From an uncultured Clostridia bacterium (GTDB lineage: Bacteria > Bacillota > Clostridia > Christensenellales > Aristaeellaceae): a stretch of DNA of 14,931 nt. The stretch is taken from assembly GCA_934643535.1 (NCBI GenBank), contig CAKUCE010000043.1, positions 1-14,931 of the forward strand. Reading direction: 5' to 3'. Position numbers and translations under genes: made by a program. This document shows, piece after piece, positions 1-6,410 of this stretch (positions within the stretch are counted from its first letter, which is position 1; every line of letters starts with the position of its first letter). The notes under the pieces are model-generated. The model made no database searches, was not told the DNA's origin, and saw only the letters and a program-made list of their open reading frames with translations.

Positions 1-122
1 TCAATACGGTGTACGCGGAGTTCTTTGACGGCGATTATCCCGCCCGCATCTGTGTGCAGGTGGCTGCGCTGCCCATGGGCGGGCTGGTGGAGATCGAAGC
101 CGTGGCCATGGTGGAGGCGTAA
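1..122 (+). CDS. ridA: RidA family reactive enamine/imine deaminase, C-terminal fragment
   Basis: The gene enters from the left edge; only the last 39 codons are present, read from base 3 to a TAA at 120-122. The visible part ends with YPARICVQVAALP followed by GGLVEIEAVAMV, the hallmark C-terminal strand pair of the RidA/YjgF/YER057c family. The Arg of the PAR motif (substrate carboxylate binding in RidA) and the Glu of EIEA are both kept. RidA proteins are small cytosolic trimers that hydrolyse reactive 2-aminoacrylate and related imines made by PLP enzymes. The ribosome binding site of the next gene lies inside its last codons (GGAGG 113-117), so the two are probably co-transcribed. The family call is firm from the tail alone; the exact subfamily cannot be judged without the N-terminus. 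Confidence 0.88.
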   Translation, partial: NTVYAEFFDGDYPARICVQVAALPMGGLVEIEAVAMVEA

Positions 123-128
123 GCAACC

Positions 129-1001
129 TTGAACGGACTGCTGATCGTCAACGCTTTTTTGAAAAACGGCAAGTTCGGCGCGCTTTACGACCTGCTGGCG
201 TACGCGGCCCGGCGGCAGGAAATCGGCCTTGCGGTTCAGACCAACGCGGAAATCGTCTCCGCCCTTTGCCGGGGCGCGTTCCAGTCGGAAGACTATGATT
301 TCTGCCTGTTTTGGGATAAGGACGTGCAGCTGGCTGCCCAGCTGGAAGGGCTGGGGATGCGGCTGTTTAATTCGTCAGACGCGATCGCGGCCTGCGACGA
401 TAAGGCCCTGACTTATCTGCGGTTGAAGCCGCACGGCGTTCCCATGCCCGAAACGGTCATCGCCCCCAAGACCTTTTCCAACGTGGGCTATACCGATCTG
501 ACCTTTGCCCGGGAGATCGGCGCGCAGATGGGCTATCCCCTGATCGTGAAGGAATGCTTCGGCTCCTTCGGAATGCAGGTGTACTGGTGCCGCAATGAAG
601 CCGAACTGCTGGAAAGAATCGGCAAGCTGGGCGGCGCGCCGTTTCTGTTCCAGAAGCCGGTGATGGAAAGCCTTGGCAGGGATGTGCGGGTGAACGTGGT
701 GGGGGACAGAGCCGCGGCGGCCATGCTGCGCCACAGTCAGAACGGCGACTTCCGCAGCAATCTGACCATCGGCGGCACGATGGAACCCCATGTGCTGACC
801 CGCGAGGAAGAAGCGCTGGCCGTCCGGGCCACGCAGGCGCTGGGGCTGGATTTTGCCGGGGTCGATCTGCTTTTCGGCAGGGAAGGCCCGGTGCTGTGCG
901 AGGTCAATTCCAACGCTCATTTCGTCACTACGCTGCAATGCACGGGCGTGAATATGGCGGAGGAGATCCTGCGGCATATCCGCAGCGTGTGCCGCCCCTG
1001 A
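129..1001 (+). CDS. RimK-like ATP-grasp ligase (first of a tandem pair)
   Basis: A 290-residue protein starting at a TTG codon, with GGAGG at 113-117 eleven bases upstream and only six bases after the ridA stop. It has the ATP-grasp layout of RimK/LysX ligases: an N-terminal pre-ATP-grasp domain (about 1-90), the ATP-binding lysine in PLIVKECFGSFGMQV (K141), RDVRVNVVGD near 185, and the metal-binding set D246 (AGVDLL), E258 and N260 (CEVNSN). The 12- and 2-residue spacings are those of RimK. Such enzymes use ATP to form an acyl phosphate and join a carboxylate to an amine, as in glutamylation or LysW-type lysine synthesis. The substrate cannot be read from sequence. It sits directly before a paralogous ligase, so the two may act in sequence or on related substrates. 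Family assignment is secure; function is unknown. Confidence 0.85.
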   Translation: MNGLLIVNAFLKNGKFGALYDLLAYAARRQEIGLAVQTNAEIVSALCRGAFQSEDYDFCLFWDKDVQLAAQLEGLGMRLFNSSDAIAACDDKALTYLRLKPHGVPMPETVIAPKTFSNVGYTDLTFAREIGAQMGYPLIVKECFGSFGMQVYWCRNEAELLERIGKLGGAPFLFQKPVMESLGRDVRVNVVGDRAAAAMLRHSQNGDFRSNLTIGGTMEPHVLTREEEALAVRATQALGLDFAGVDLLFGREGPVLCEVNSNAHFVTTLQCTGVNMAEEILRHIRSVCRP

Positions 1002-1017
1002 AAGAAGGAGAAAATTC

Positions 1018-1866
1018 ATGAAAATCGTCTGGCTGCTGTACCGGCAGGAGGATCTGTCCGTCAACCGGGATTATGCCCGGCTGATGCGGGAAAACGGCCT
1101 GAAGCGGGAAATCAAAATCGAAACGGTGCTGACCCGCGACCTGACGCTTACCTTGGACGAAAACGGAACGCCCTCCTGTCTGCGCAAGGGCAGGAAGGAA
1201 CGCCCGGACGCGGTCATTGCCCGGATGAGAGAGCCGCTGTACAGCCGGCATTTCGAGCGGATGGGCGTGCCGGTCTTCAACGGCTCCGAGGTCTGCCGCA
1301 TCTGCAACGATAAGCGCCAGACCCTGCAGTTCCTTTCCGGGCTGCCCATGCCCCGCACCACGTTCCTCACGCCTTCTGCGCCCATGCCTCAGGACGGTCC
1401 TGTGATCGTCAAACCTGCCTGCAGCCATGGGGGAGACCGGGTGGAGCTGGTGGAGACGCAATTCCAGTGGAACGACGCGCTGGAAGCGCTGCAGGGCGAA
1501 CCGGCGCTGATGCAGTCTGTCGTCAGAAGACCGGGACGCGACCTGCGGGTGTATGTGCTCTTCGGCCAGATCGTGGCGGGCGTGATGCGCACCGCCCAAA
1601 GCGGCGTAGTGAGCAACTATAAGCGCGGGGGAAACGTGACGCTGCATGCCCTGACCCGCGAAGAACGTCAGCTGGCGGAGGAAGTGATCGCCCGGTTCGA
1701 TGCGGCGGGCGCGCCTCTGTGCTTTGCCGGGGTCGATCTGCTCTACGAGGACTACGGCCCCGTCGTCGGCGAGGTGGAGGACGTGGTGGGAAGCCGCATG
1801 CTGTACCGCGTCAGCGATCTGGACGTGGTGGGGCTGTATCTGGACGAAATCCGACGGAGAATCTAG
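1018..1866 (+). CDS. RimK-like ATP-grasp ligase (second of a tandem pair, altered metal site)
   Basis: A 282-residue protein with an ATG start and a good AAGGAG (1005-1010) seven bases upstream, 16 bases after the previous stop. Key ATP-grasp elements are GPVIVKPACSHGGDRVELV (K132), RDLRVYVLFGQIVAGVMR, and D240 in FAGVDLL. At the metal site the usual Glu-x-Asn is Glu-Val-Glu-Asp (E252, E254, D255), so a Glu replaces the Asn seen in the neighbour and in RimK. The rest of the C-terminal block (GSRMLYRVSDLDVVGLYLDEI) is well formed, so this looks like a subfamily trait and not decay. It shares the LTREE and FAGVDLL blocks with the upstream gene, consistent with an old duplication. Its role is probably ATP-dependent amide or peptide bond formation in the cytosol; the substrate is unknown. 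Confidence 0.84.
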   Translation: MKIVWLLYRQEDLSVNRDYARLMRENGLKREIKIETVLTRDLTLTLDENGTPSCLRKGRKERPDAVIARMREPLYSRHFERMGVPVFNGSEVCRICNDKRQTLQFLSGLPMPRTTFLTPSAPMPQDGPVIVKPACSHGGDRVELVETQFQWNDALEALQGEPALMQSVVRRPGRDLRVYVLFGQIVAGVMRTAQSGVVSNYKRGGNVTLHALTREERQLAEEVIARFDAAGAPLCFAGVDLLYEDYGPVVGEVEDVVGSRMLYRVSDLDVVGLYLDEIRRRI

Positions 1867-1883
1867 CCGAACGGGCGAACGCG

Positions 1884-1892
1884 TGGTATAAT
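1884..1892 (+). promoter_or_regulatory. Extended -10 promoter upstream of wecE
   Basis: TGGTATAAT gives a perfect -10 hexamer (1887-1892) with a TGn extension. No good -35 is seen 17 bases upstream (TAGCCG), as is common for extended -10 promoters. Transcription would begin near 1899, leaving a leader of about 40 bases before the wecE start. This suggests that wecE and the DUF308 gene can be expressed apart from the ligases. Confidence 0.6.
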
Positions 1893-1938
1893 GAATCCGT
1901 TCTCCCGGTTTTTCGAATCTGTACCATGGAGGCTGAAC

Positions 1939-3075
1939 ATGATCCCTTTCAATATTCCCCCTTATGTGAAGGAAAGCTCCGACTATATCGCACAGGCCAT
2001 CGCCAATCGCAAAATTTGCGGCGACGGCCCCTTTACCAAACGCTGCAATCAGCAGCTGGAGGAAATGACCGGCGCCTGCAAGGCGCTGCTGACCACCTCC
2101 GGTACCTCGGCCATGGAGCTGGCGGCGCTGCTGTTGGACGTGAAGCCCGGCGACGAGGTCATCGTGCCGTCGTTCACCTTCGTCAGCACGGCCAACGCTT
2201 TTGTGCTGAGGGGCGCAAAGATCGTCTTTGTGGACGTGGATCCTGCCACCATGAACATGGATCCCGCCTGTGTGGAGGCCGCCGTCACGCCGAAAACCAG
2301 AGTGATCGCCCCGGTGCATTACGCGGGCGTCTGCTGCGATATGGACGCGATCAACGCCATTGCGGCGGCGCATCATCTGAAGGTGATGGAGGACGCGGCG
2401 CAGGCCGTAGGCTCCACCTACAAGGGACGGGCGGCAGGCAGCCTGAGCGACGTGGGCTGCTACAGCTTCCATGAGACCAAGAATTTCAGCATGGGCGAGG
2501 GCGGAGCTACCGTCCTGAACCACCTAGAGCTGGTGGAGCGGGCCGAGATCATCCGGGAAAAGGGCACCGACCGCAGCCGTTTTTACCGGGGGCAGGTGGA
2601 CAAATACACCTGGGTGGACATCGGCTCTTCTTTCCTGCCCAGCGAACTGAACGCGGCCTATCTGCTGGCTCAGCTGGAGCAGCGGGAGAAGATCACCGCG
2701 CGCCGCATGGCCCGCTGGACGGAGTACGATCAGGGCCTGCGGGATCTGGAGGAACAGGGCCGGCTGGAGCGGATGAAGGTGCCCGCCGAGTGCGGCCATA
2801 ACGCTCATATGTACTATATCAAACTGCGGGATCAGGAAGAGCGGGCTGCGCTGATCCGCTTCCTGAAGGAGCGGGAGATCAGCGCCGTGTTCCACTACAT
2901 CCCCCTGCACAGCGCCAAGGCGGGACGGGAATTCGGCGTTTTCTCCGGGGAGGATCGCTACACCACCCGGGACAGCGAGCGCCTGCTGCGGCTGCCGCTG
3001 TACTATGAAATGACCGGCGAGGAAAGCGCCAGAGTCATCGAATCCGTTCACGATTTCTTCCGGGCTGAGAAATAA
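1939..3075 (+). CDS. wecE: dTDP-4-amino-4,6-dideoxygalactose transaminase-like (DegT/DnrJ/EryC1/StrS family)
   Basis: A 378-residue, fold-type I PLP aminotransferase of the sugar aminotransferase family. The start at 1939 is chosen because GGAGG (1928-1932) lies six bases upstream, the protein then opens MIPFNIPP like WecE, and the longer in-frame start at 1891 lies inside the -10 box. With this start the PLP lysine in SFHETKN is K181, the same number as in E. coli WecE. Other family marks are TTSGTSAMELAAL, GDEVIVPSFTFVSTANAF, and EDAAQAVGS. WecE transfers an amino group from glutamate to a dTDP-4-keto-6-deoxyhexose, giving dTDP-Fuc4N for surface glycans. No other nucleotide-sugar genes are nearby, so the true substrate is open. 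DUF308 follows after 14 bases. Confidence 0.88.
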   Translation: MIPFNIPPYVKESSDYIAQAIANRKICGDGPFTKRCNQQLEEMTGACKALLTTSGTSAMELAALLLDVKPGDEVIVPSFTFVSTANAFVLRGAKIVFVDVDPATMNMDPACVEAAVTPKTRVIAPVHYAGVCCDMDAINAIAAAHHLKVMEDAAQAVGSTYKGRAAGSLSDVGCYSFHETKNFSMGEGGATVLNHLELVERAEIIREKGTDRSRFYRGQVDKYTWVDIGSSFLPSELNAAYLLAQLEQREKITARRMARWTEYDQGLRDLEEQGRLERMKVPAECGHNAHMYYIKLRDQEERAALIRFLKEREISAVFHYIPLHSAKAGREFGVFSGEDRYTTRDSERLLRLPLYYEMTGEESARVIESVHDFFRAEK

Positions 3076-3089
3076 AGGAGGAACACCTT

Positions 3090-3653
3090 ATGTGGAAAAA
3101 GAATTGGAGCCTGACCGGAGTCAGCCTTGCGGCGATCATCTTCTACGCGGTCTGCGGACTGCTGCTCCTGCTGCTGCCGTCGGAAGCGCTGGCTATCGCC
3201 AACTATGCCATTGCGGCGCTGCTGCTGGCGCTGGGCGTGGTCTGCATCATCGGCTACTTTCGGGGCAGCGTCATCATCGGCCAGTTCGGTTTCCTGCTGG
3301 CCGTGGGAATGGTGCTGGCGACGCTGGCCGTGGTAATGTTCTGCTATCCGACCCTGCTGGCGAGCCTGCTGCCCGTGATCTGGGGCGTGTCCCTGCTGAT
3401 CGGCGGCTTTGGAAAGATCCAGTTTGCCGCCGATCTTCGACGCTTCGGCGACCGCCGCTGGTGGACGCTGCTGCTGGGCTCGCTGCTGTCCTTTGCGCTG
3501 GGCATTCTCTGTCTGGCCAATCCCATTTACATTGCGCAGACTATTTTCGTGTTCATCGGCATCTGCCTGCTGGCCGAAGCCGTGCTGGATCTGGTGACGC
3601 TTTTGATGGTCCGCCGTCATCTGCGCCGGTTTGAAAAGGCCATGGAGGTCTGA
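3090..3653 (+). CDS. DUF308/HdeD-like integral membrane protein
   Basis: A 187-residue, very hydrophobic protein with about six predicted membrane spans separated by short loops, ending in a basic cytoplasmic tail (RRHLRRFEKAMEV). The length and the three-fold pattern of paired helices fit the DUF308/HdeD family (E. coli HdeD is about 190 residues). HdeD is linked to acid resistance at high density in E. coli, but most family members are uncharacterised and no specific role is claimed here. The start is clear: AAAGGAGG at 3074-3081 overlaps the wecE stop and sits eight bases before the ATG, so it is in the wecE transcript. A strong terminator follows 16 bases after the stop. Confidence 0.75.
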   Translation: MWKKNWSLTGVSLAAIIFYAVCGLLLLLLPSEALAIANYAIAALLLALGVVCIIGYFRGSVIIGQFGFLLAVGMVLATLAVVMFCYPTLLASLLPVIWGVSLLIGGFGKIQFAADLRRFGDRRWWTLLLGSLLSFALGILCLANPIYIAQTIFVFIGICLLAEAVLDLVTLLMVRRHLRRFEKAMEV

Positions 3654-3669
3654 AAATTCTCATTTTATC

Positions 3670-3716
3670 AACCGGCCCCATTCCTGGACGCTCAAGGGAA
3701 TGGGGCCGGTTGTTTT
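3670..3716 (+). terminator. Rho-independent terminator after the DUF308 gene
   Basis: A perfect 15-bp inverted repeat (3670-3684 with 3697-3711), GC-rich at the core (CCGGCCCC/GGGGCCGG), a 12-base loop, then GTTTTC. It ends the left plus-strand operon. The flanking A/T bases are weaker on the other strand, so the plus direction is preferred. Confidence 0.85.
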
Positions 3717-3756
3717 CGTAAGCTGGAATGCGCTCACGAACGATTGGTGATGATAG

Positions 3757-3796
3757 AAAACCGCCCTCTTTCCCGGCACTTGGGGAAAGAGGGCGG
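3757..3796 (-). terminator. Rho-independent terminator of the antiporter operon
   Basis: A 14-bp perfect inverted repeat (3761-3774 with 3783-3796, CCGCCCTCTTTCCC and its complement) with an 8-base loop. Read on the minus strand it is followed by TTTTCT (complement of 3755-3760), and it lies 16 bases beyond the antiporter stop. With the preceding terminator it insulates two convergent operons. Confidence 0.85.
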
Positions 3797-3812
3797 CTCG
3801 TTTGCAGACTTG

Positions 3813-5000
3813 TCAGTCCTTGGCGATCTCCCCGGCCTGCGTCAGGGCGATCTTGGTAATGACCGGGCCGGTCAGCTCGTAAATGAGCGTGCCAGCCAGA
3901 ATGATGGCCTGAATCTGTCGGCCGTACTGGGGCAGCTTGGTCAGGGTCATGGTGGCCAGACCGATGGCCACACCAGCCTGCGGGATCAGGGTGAAGCCCA
4001 GATACTTCTGCACATTGGGGTGAGCGTGTACCATCCGGGAACCCACCATTGCGCCCAGCCACTTGCCCACCACGCGGAACACCACGTAGCAAACGCCCAC
4101 AAGGCCCACCGTGGGCAGCACGCTCAGGTTCAGCTGCGCGCCGGAGATCACGAAGAACAGCAGGAACAGCGGCGGCGTGAAGCGGTCGGTCTGCTCGATG
4201 ACCACATTGGCGGTCTTGCACACGTTGGTCATCACCGCGCCGATCATCATGATGCACAGCAGGTTGGACAGGCCCCACAGGTCGCACAGGCCCAGCGCCA
4301 GAAAAATGGCGGCGATGGTCAGCGCCAGCTTGTTGCCCCGGGAATGGAAGAAGCTCATGCACAGGCTCAGCACAAAGCCGATGACCGTGCCGATGACCAG
4401 CGAGCCCACGATCTCGCCCAGCGGGATCAGCGCCATGTTGACTACGGTCATGGGCGCGCCGCTGACCATGGCCTGCGCCACGCTGATGGAGATGGCATAG
4501 GCCATCAGGCCCAACGCGTCGTCCATGGCCACCACGGGCAGCAGCATTTCGCACACCGGGCCCTTGGCCTTGTACTGACGGATGACCATCAGCGTAGCGG
4601 CGGGGGCCGTGGCGGAGGCAATCGCGCCCAGCGTGATGCACATGGGCAGGTCAAAGCCGGGCACGCCGCAAAGCGACAGGATGATCAGCACGATGTCCAC
4701 GATCAGCACCGCGCCCAGGCCCTCGCAGATGGTGATGACCACGGGCTTGGTGCCGATACGCTTTAAGTAGCTCAGCTTGAATTCCGCGCCGATGGAGTAG
4801 GCGATGAAGCCCAACGCCGCCTCGGTGATGATGCTCAGGCTGTCCGTCATTTCCTGGGAAAGAATGCCAAGCACGGAAGGGCCGATGAGCAGGCCGCCGA
4901 TCAGAAAGGCCGTCACGTTGGGCATGTGGACCAGCTTGATAAAACGGCTGACCAGCAGACCGGCCAGAATTGCGATGGAAAGCGCCAGCAGGGTCGTCAT
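3813..5000 (-). CDS. Cation:proton antiporter, CPA2/Kef-NapA type membrane domain
   Basis: A 395-residue membrane protein with about 12-13 hydrophobic segments covering nearly the whole length and no cytosolic TrkA-N/RCK domain at the C-terminus. Two family marks are clear: the unwound-helix motif SATAPAATLMVI (about 129-140) and the paired aspartates in LPVVAMDDALGL (D160, D161), which correspond to the ion-binding Asp-Asp pair of electrogenic Na+/H+ antiporters such as NapA. It probably exchanges Na+ or K+ for H+ across the cytoplasmic membrane. Its ATG overlaps the stop of the upstream PII-like gene as ATGA, and its own ribosome binding site is weak (a run of five Gs about ten bases upstream). 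Translation is therefore probably coupled, giving linked amounts of transporter and regulator. The ion preference cannot be read from the sequence. Confidence 0.85.
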   Translation of the reverse strand: MTTLLALSIAILAGLLVSRFIKLVHMPNVTAFLIGGLLIGPSVLGILSQEMTDSLSIITEAALGFIAYSIGAEFKLSYLKRIGTKPVVITICEGLGAVLIVDIVLIILSLCGVPGFDLPMCITLGAIASATAPAATLMVIRQYKAKGPVCEMLLPVVAMDDALGLMAYAISISVAQAMVSGAPMTVVNMALIPLGEIVGSLVIGTVIGFVLSLCMSFFHSRGNKLALTIAAIFLALGLCDLWGLSNLLCIMMIGAVMTNVCKTANVVIEQTDRFTPPLFLLFFVISGAQLNLSVLPTVGLVGVCYVVFRVVGKWLGAMVGSRMVHAHPNVQKYLGFTLIPQAGVAIGLATMTLTKLPQYGRQIQAIILAGTLIYELTGPVITKIALTQAGEIAKD

Positions 5001-5344
5001 TGCTGATTGGCCCCCAATCCTTCCACAAACAGGGCGGGAACCGCAAACATAATGCCGGTGTCCGGGTGATCCAGTCCGCCCACCACCTGACGCACCACCA
5101 GCTTGGCCTTCTGCACTTCGTCCTCGCTGAGAACCATCATCAGGGTCTTGCTGCTTTCCCGGGCCGGGTCAAAAAGCTGACGCAGCGCTCCGAACATGGG
5201 CAGGTCGTCCCCGCTTTTGTCGATGACGCGCATCATGCCCATACTGTCCAGCACGGTGCAGCCGTGAATGCCGCTTTCCAGAAGCCGCTCCAGCAGCGTT
5301 TCCAGGTATTCGGTTCGATTGAGCACCAGAAATAGTACCTGCAT
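4997..5344 (-). CDS. PII-like small regulatory protein, partner of the antiporter
   Basis: A 115-residue protein with a ferredoxin-like PII pattern: a first strand MQVLFLVLNRTEYLETLL, a helix, then a second strand around ESGIHGCTVLDSMGM (compare the AGIHGLTV block of GlnB), and a C-terminal block DTGIMFAVPALFVEGL that resembles the GDGKIFV strand of PII. The stretch where GlnB has its T-loop (about 38-60) shows no tyrosine, so GlnB-type uridylylation is unlikely. The start at 5344 is preferred over an in-frame ATG at 5407 because GGGAG lies eight bases upstream and the longer start falls beside the promoter -10. The ATGA overlap with the antiporter gene suggests that it binds or gates that transporter, perhaps in response to a nucleotide. 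This is inference from context and fold; family certainty is moderate. Confidence 0.7.
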   Translation of the reverse strand: MQVLFLVLNRTEYLETLLERLLESGIHGCTVLDSMGMMRVIDKSGDDLPMFGALRQLFDPARESSKTLMMVLSEDEVQKAKLVVRQVVGGLDHPDTGIMFAVPALFVEGLGANQQ

Positions 5345-5409
5345 AAATTTCGCTCCCTTGCCAAAATCAGGCGGACGGCACAGAGTGCCGGCAACCGCCG
5401 CAACCAACT

Positions 5410-5437
5410 ATTATAGGTTGTTTTTGGCATAATGCAA
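5410..5437 (-). promoter_or_regulatory. Promoter of the PII-like/antiporter operon
   Basis: On the minus strand, TATAAT (complement of 5410-5415) is a perfect -10, with TTGCAT (complement of 5432-5437) 16 bases upstream as a partial -35. Transcription would start near 5403, about 60 bases before the gene. The promoter lies just past the AraC gene stop, and no clear terminator was found between them, so some read-through from the AraC gene is possible. Confidence 0.6.
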
Positions 5438-5461
5438 GGGCTTTCGGCACTTTTTAGCGCT

Positions 5462-6280
5462 TTATTTTTGCGGGCTCCGGGCGTAGGCGGAGGGAGAGAC
5501 GCCCACGATATTCTTGAAGACCCGGCTGAAATAAAAGCAGTCCTCAAAGCCCACGGCTTCCGCTACTTCACCGACCGTCATATCGCCCGCCGCCAGCATG
5601 GATCTGGCTGCGGAAATGCGGATCAGCATCCGGTAACGGACGGGGCTCATGCCCGCAAAGCGCCCGAACAGGCGGCGGAAGTAGCACTCGCTCATGCCGC
5701 ACAGGGCCGCCAATTCGGCCACGGGCGTGTTTTCGTTCCAGTGGAGCTTCAGATATTCCACCCCCGCCCGGATAGGATAGCGTTTTTCCGATTCGCCCAG
5801 ACAGAAGGACAGCACGTGCCGGAGCAGCCGGTAGGCCTCCGCTTTGATGCAGATCATGGAGCGCTTCGGTGCGTGATAGGCCGCGGAAAGGTCCTGAAAG
5901 TATTTCTCGAACCGTCCGCCGTCACGGCTGATAAGCAGCGGAGCGTCGCACAGAGAAAGTGCCCGGCCGTTTTCTTCCTGAAGCACAAAGTTGAACAGAA
6001 TATCCTGAATGCGCGCGGAACCTGCTGCTTCGCATTCGATGCGCACGGTGTACAAAAGCCCCATGGGCAGGTAGATCAGATCGTTTTTTTCAGCCAGCAC
6101 CGTGCCGCCGCCCACCACCGAAAACTCCATCCGTATATCGCCGGTGATCAGCATCAGGCCGTCGTAGGGGCGGCCGGCGTTCTGATAGCCCGTGTAGCTG
6201 TGGCTGTCATTCCAGCTTTGCAGCACTATCTCCGGCCCCGCAATTTCAAAATCGGCATAATAGAGTTCTTCCAGATTCAC
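5462..6280 (-). CDS. AraC family transcriptional regulator
   Basis: A 272-residue regulator with an N-terminal sensor of the cupin type (about 1-150) and a C-terminal AraC double helix-turn-helix. The DNA-binding part shows VAELAALCGMSECYFRRLF for the first HTH and VGEVAEAVGFEDCFYFSRVF, then GVSPSAYARS, for the second. A GTG at 6280 is preferred as the start: it has GAGGTGG six bases upstream, whereas the longer ATG at 6331 (17 residues more) lies upstream of the promoter -10 at 6302-6307 and lacks a good ribosome binding site. The gene is divergent from the oxidoreductase/isomerase pair, which points to it controlling them in response to a sugar or sugar-like ligand, and perhaps to autoregulation. 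The ligand is unknown. Confidence 0.88.
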   Translation of the reverse strand: MNLEELYYADFEIAGPEIVLQSWNDSHSYTGYQNAGRPYDGLMLITGDIRMEFSVVGGGTVLAEKNDLIYLPMGLLYTVRIECEAAGSARIQDILFNFVLQEENGRALSLCDAPLLISRDGGRFEKYFQDLSAAYHAPKRSMICIKAEAYRLLRHVLSFCLGESEKRYPIRAGVEYLKLHWNENTPVAELAALCGMSECYFRRLFGRFAGMSPVRYRMLIRISAARSMLAAGDMTVGEVAEAVGFEDCFYFSRVFKNIVGVSPSAYARSPQK

Positions 6281-6301
6281 GCCATTCCACCTCGGTATGA
6301 A

Positions 6302-6330
6302 AGTATAACATCTTTGTATCGAAAAATCCA
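6302..6330 (-). promoter_or_regulatory. Extended -10 promoter of the AraC-family gene
   Basis: On the minus strand TGTTATACT gives an extended -10 (hexamer complement of 6302-6307) with a weak -35 TGGATT 17 bases upstream (complement of 6325-6330). Transcription would start near 6295, leaving a short leader that contains the GAGGTGG ribosome binding site of the GTG start. The weak -35 overlaps one half of the candidate operator. Confidence 0.5.
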
Positions 6331-6350
6331 TGAAATCTCGAAAAATTCAT
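6319..6350. promoter_or_regulatory. Candidate AraC-type operator: direct repeat of TCGAAAAATYCAT
   Basis: Two 13-base copies, at 6319-6331 and 6338-6350, differ at one position and are spaced 19 bases start to start, close to two helical turns. AraC-family proteins typically bind such direct repeats. A weaker partial copy (CCGAAAAAC) begins at 6354. The right copy abuts the plus-strand -35, and the left copy overlaps the minus-strand -35, an arrangement that suits activation of the catabolic genes together with repression of the regulator. Confidence 0.5.
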
Positions 6351-6378
6351 TCTCCGAAAAACGCCGCTCTGGTATCAT
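6350..6378 (+). promoter_or_regulatory. Promoter of the oxidoreductase/isomerase operon
   Basis: TGGTATCAT (6370-6378) is an extended -10 with one mismatch in the hexamer. The -35 (TTCTCC, 6350-6355, 17-base spacer) matches the consensus at only three positions. A poor -35 directly beside an operator half-site is typical of an activator-dependent promoter. Confidence 0.5.
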
Positions 6379-6410
6379 GACCTCACCAGAAAACAGAGGA
6401 GGTGCTGCAT

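Noticed and set aside
928..2523. Open reading frame of 531 codons on the minus strand
   Set aside because: It is antisense to the second ligase and wecE, and rich in His, Arg and Gln with no recognisable domain; a shadow frame.
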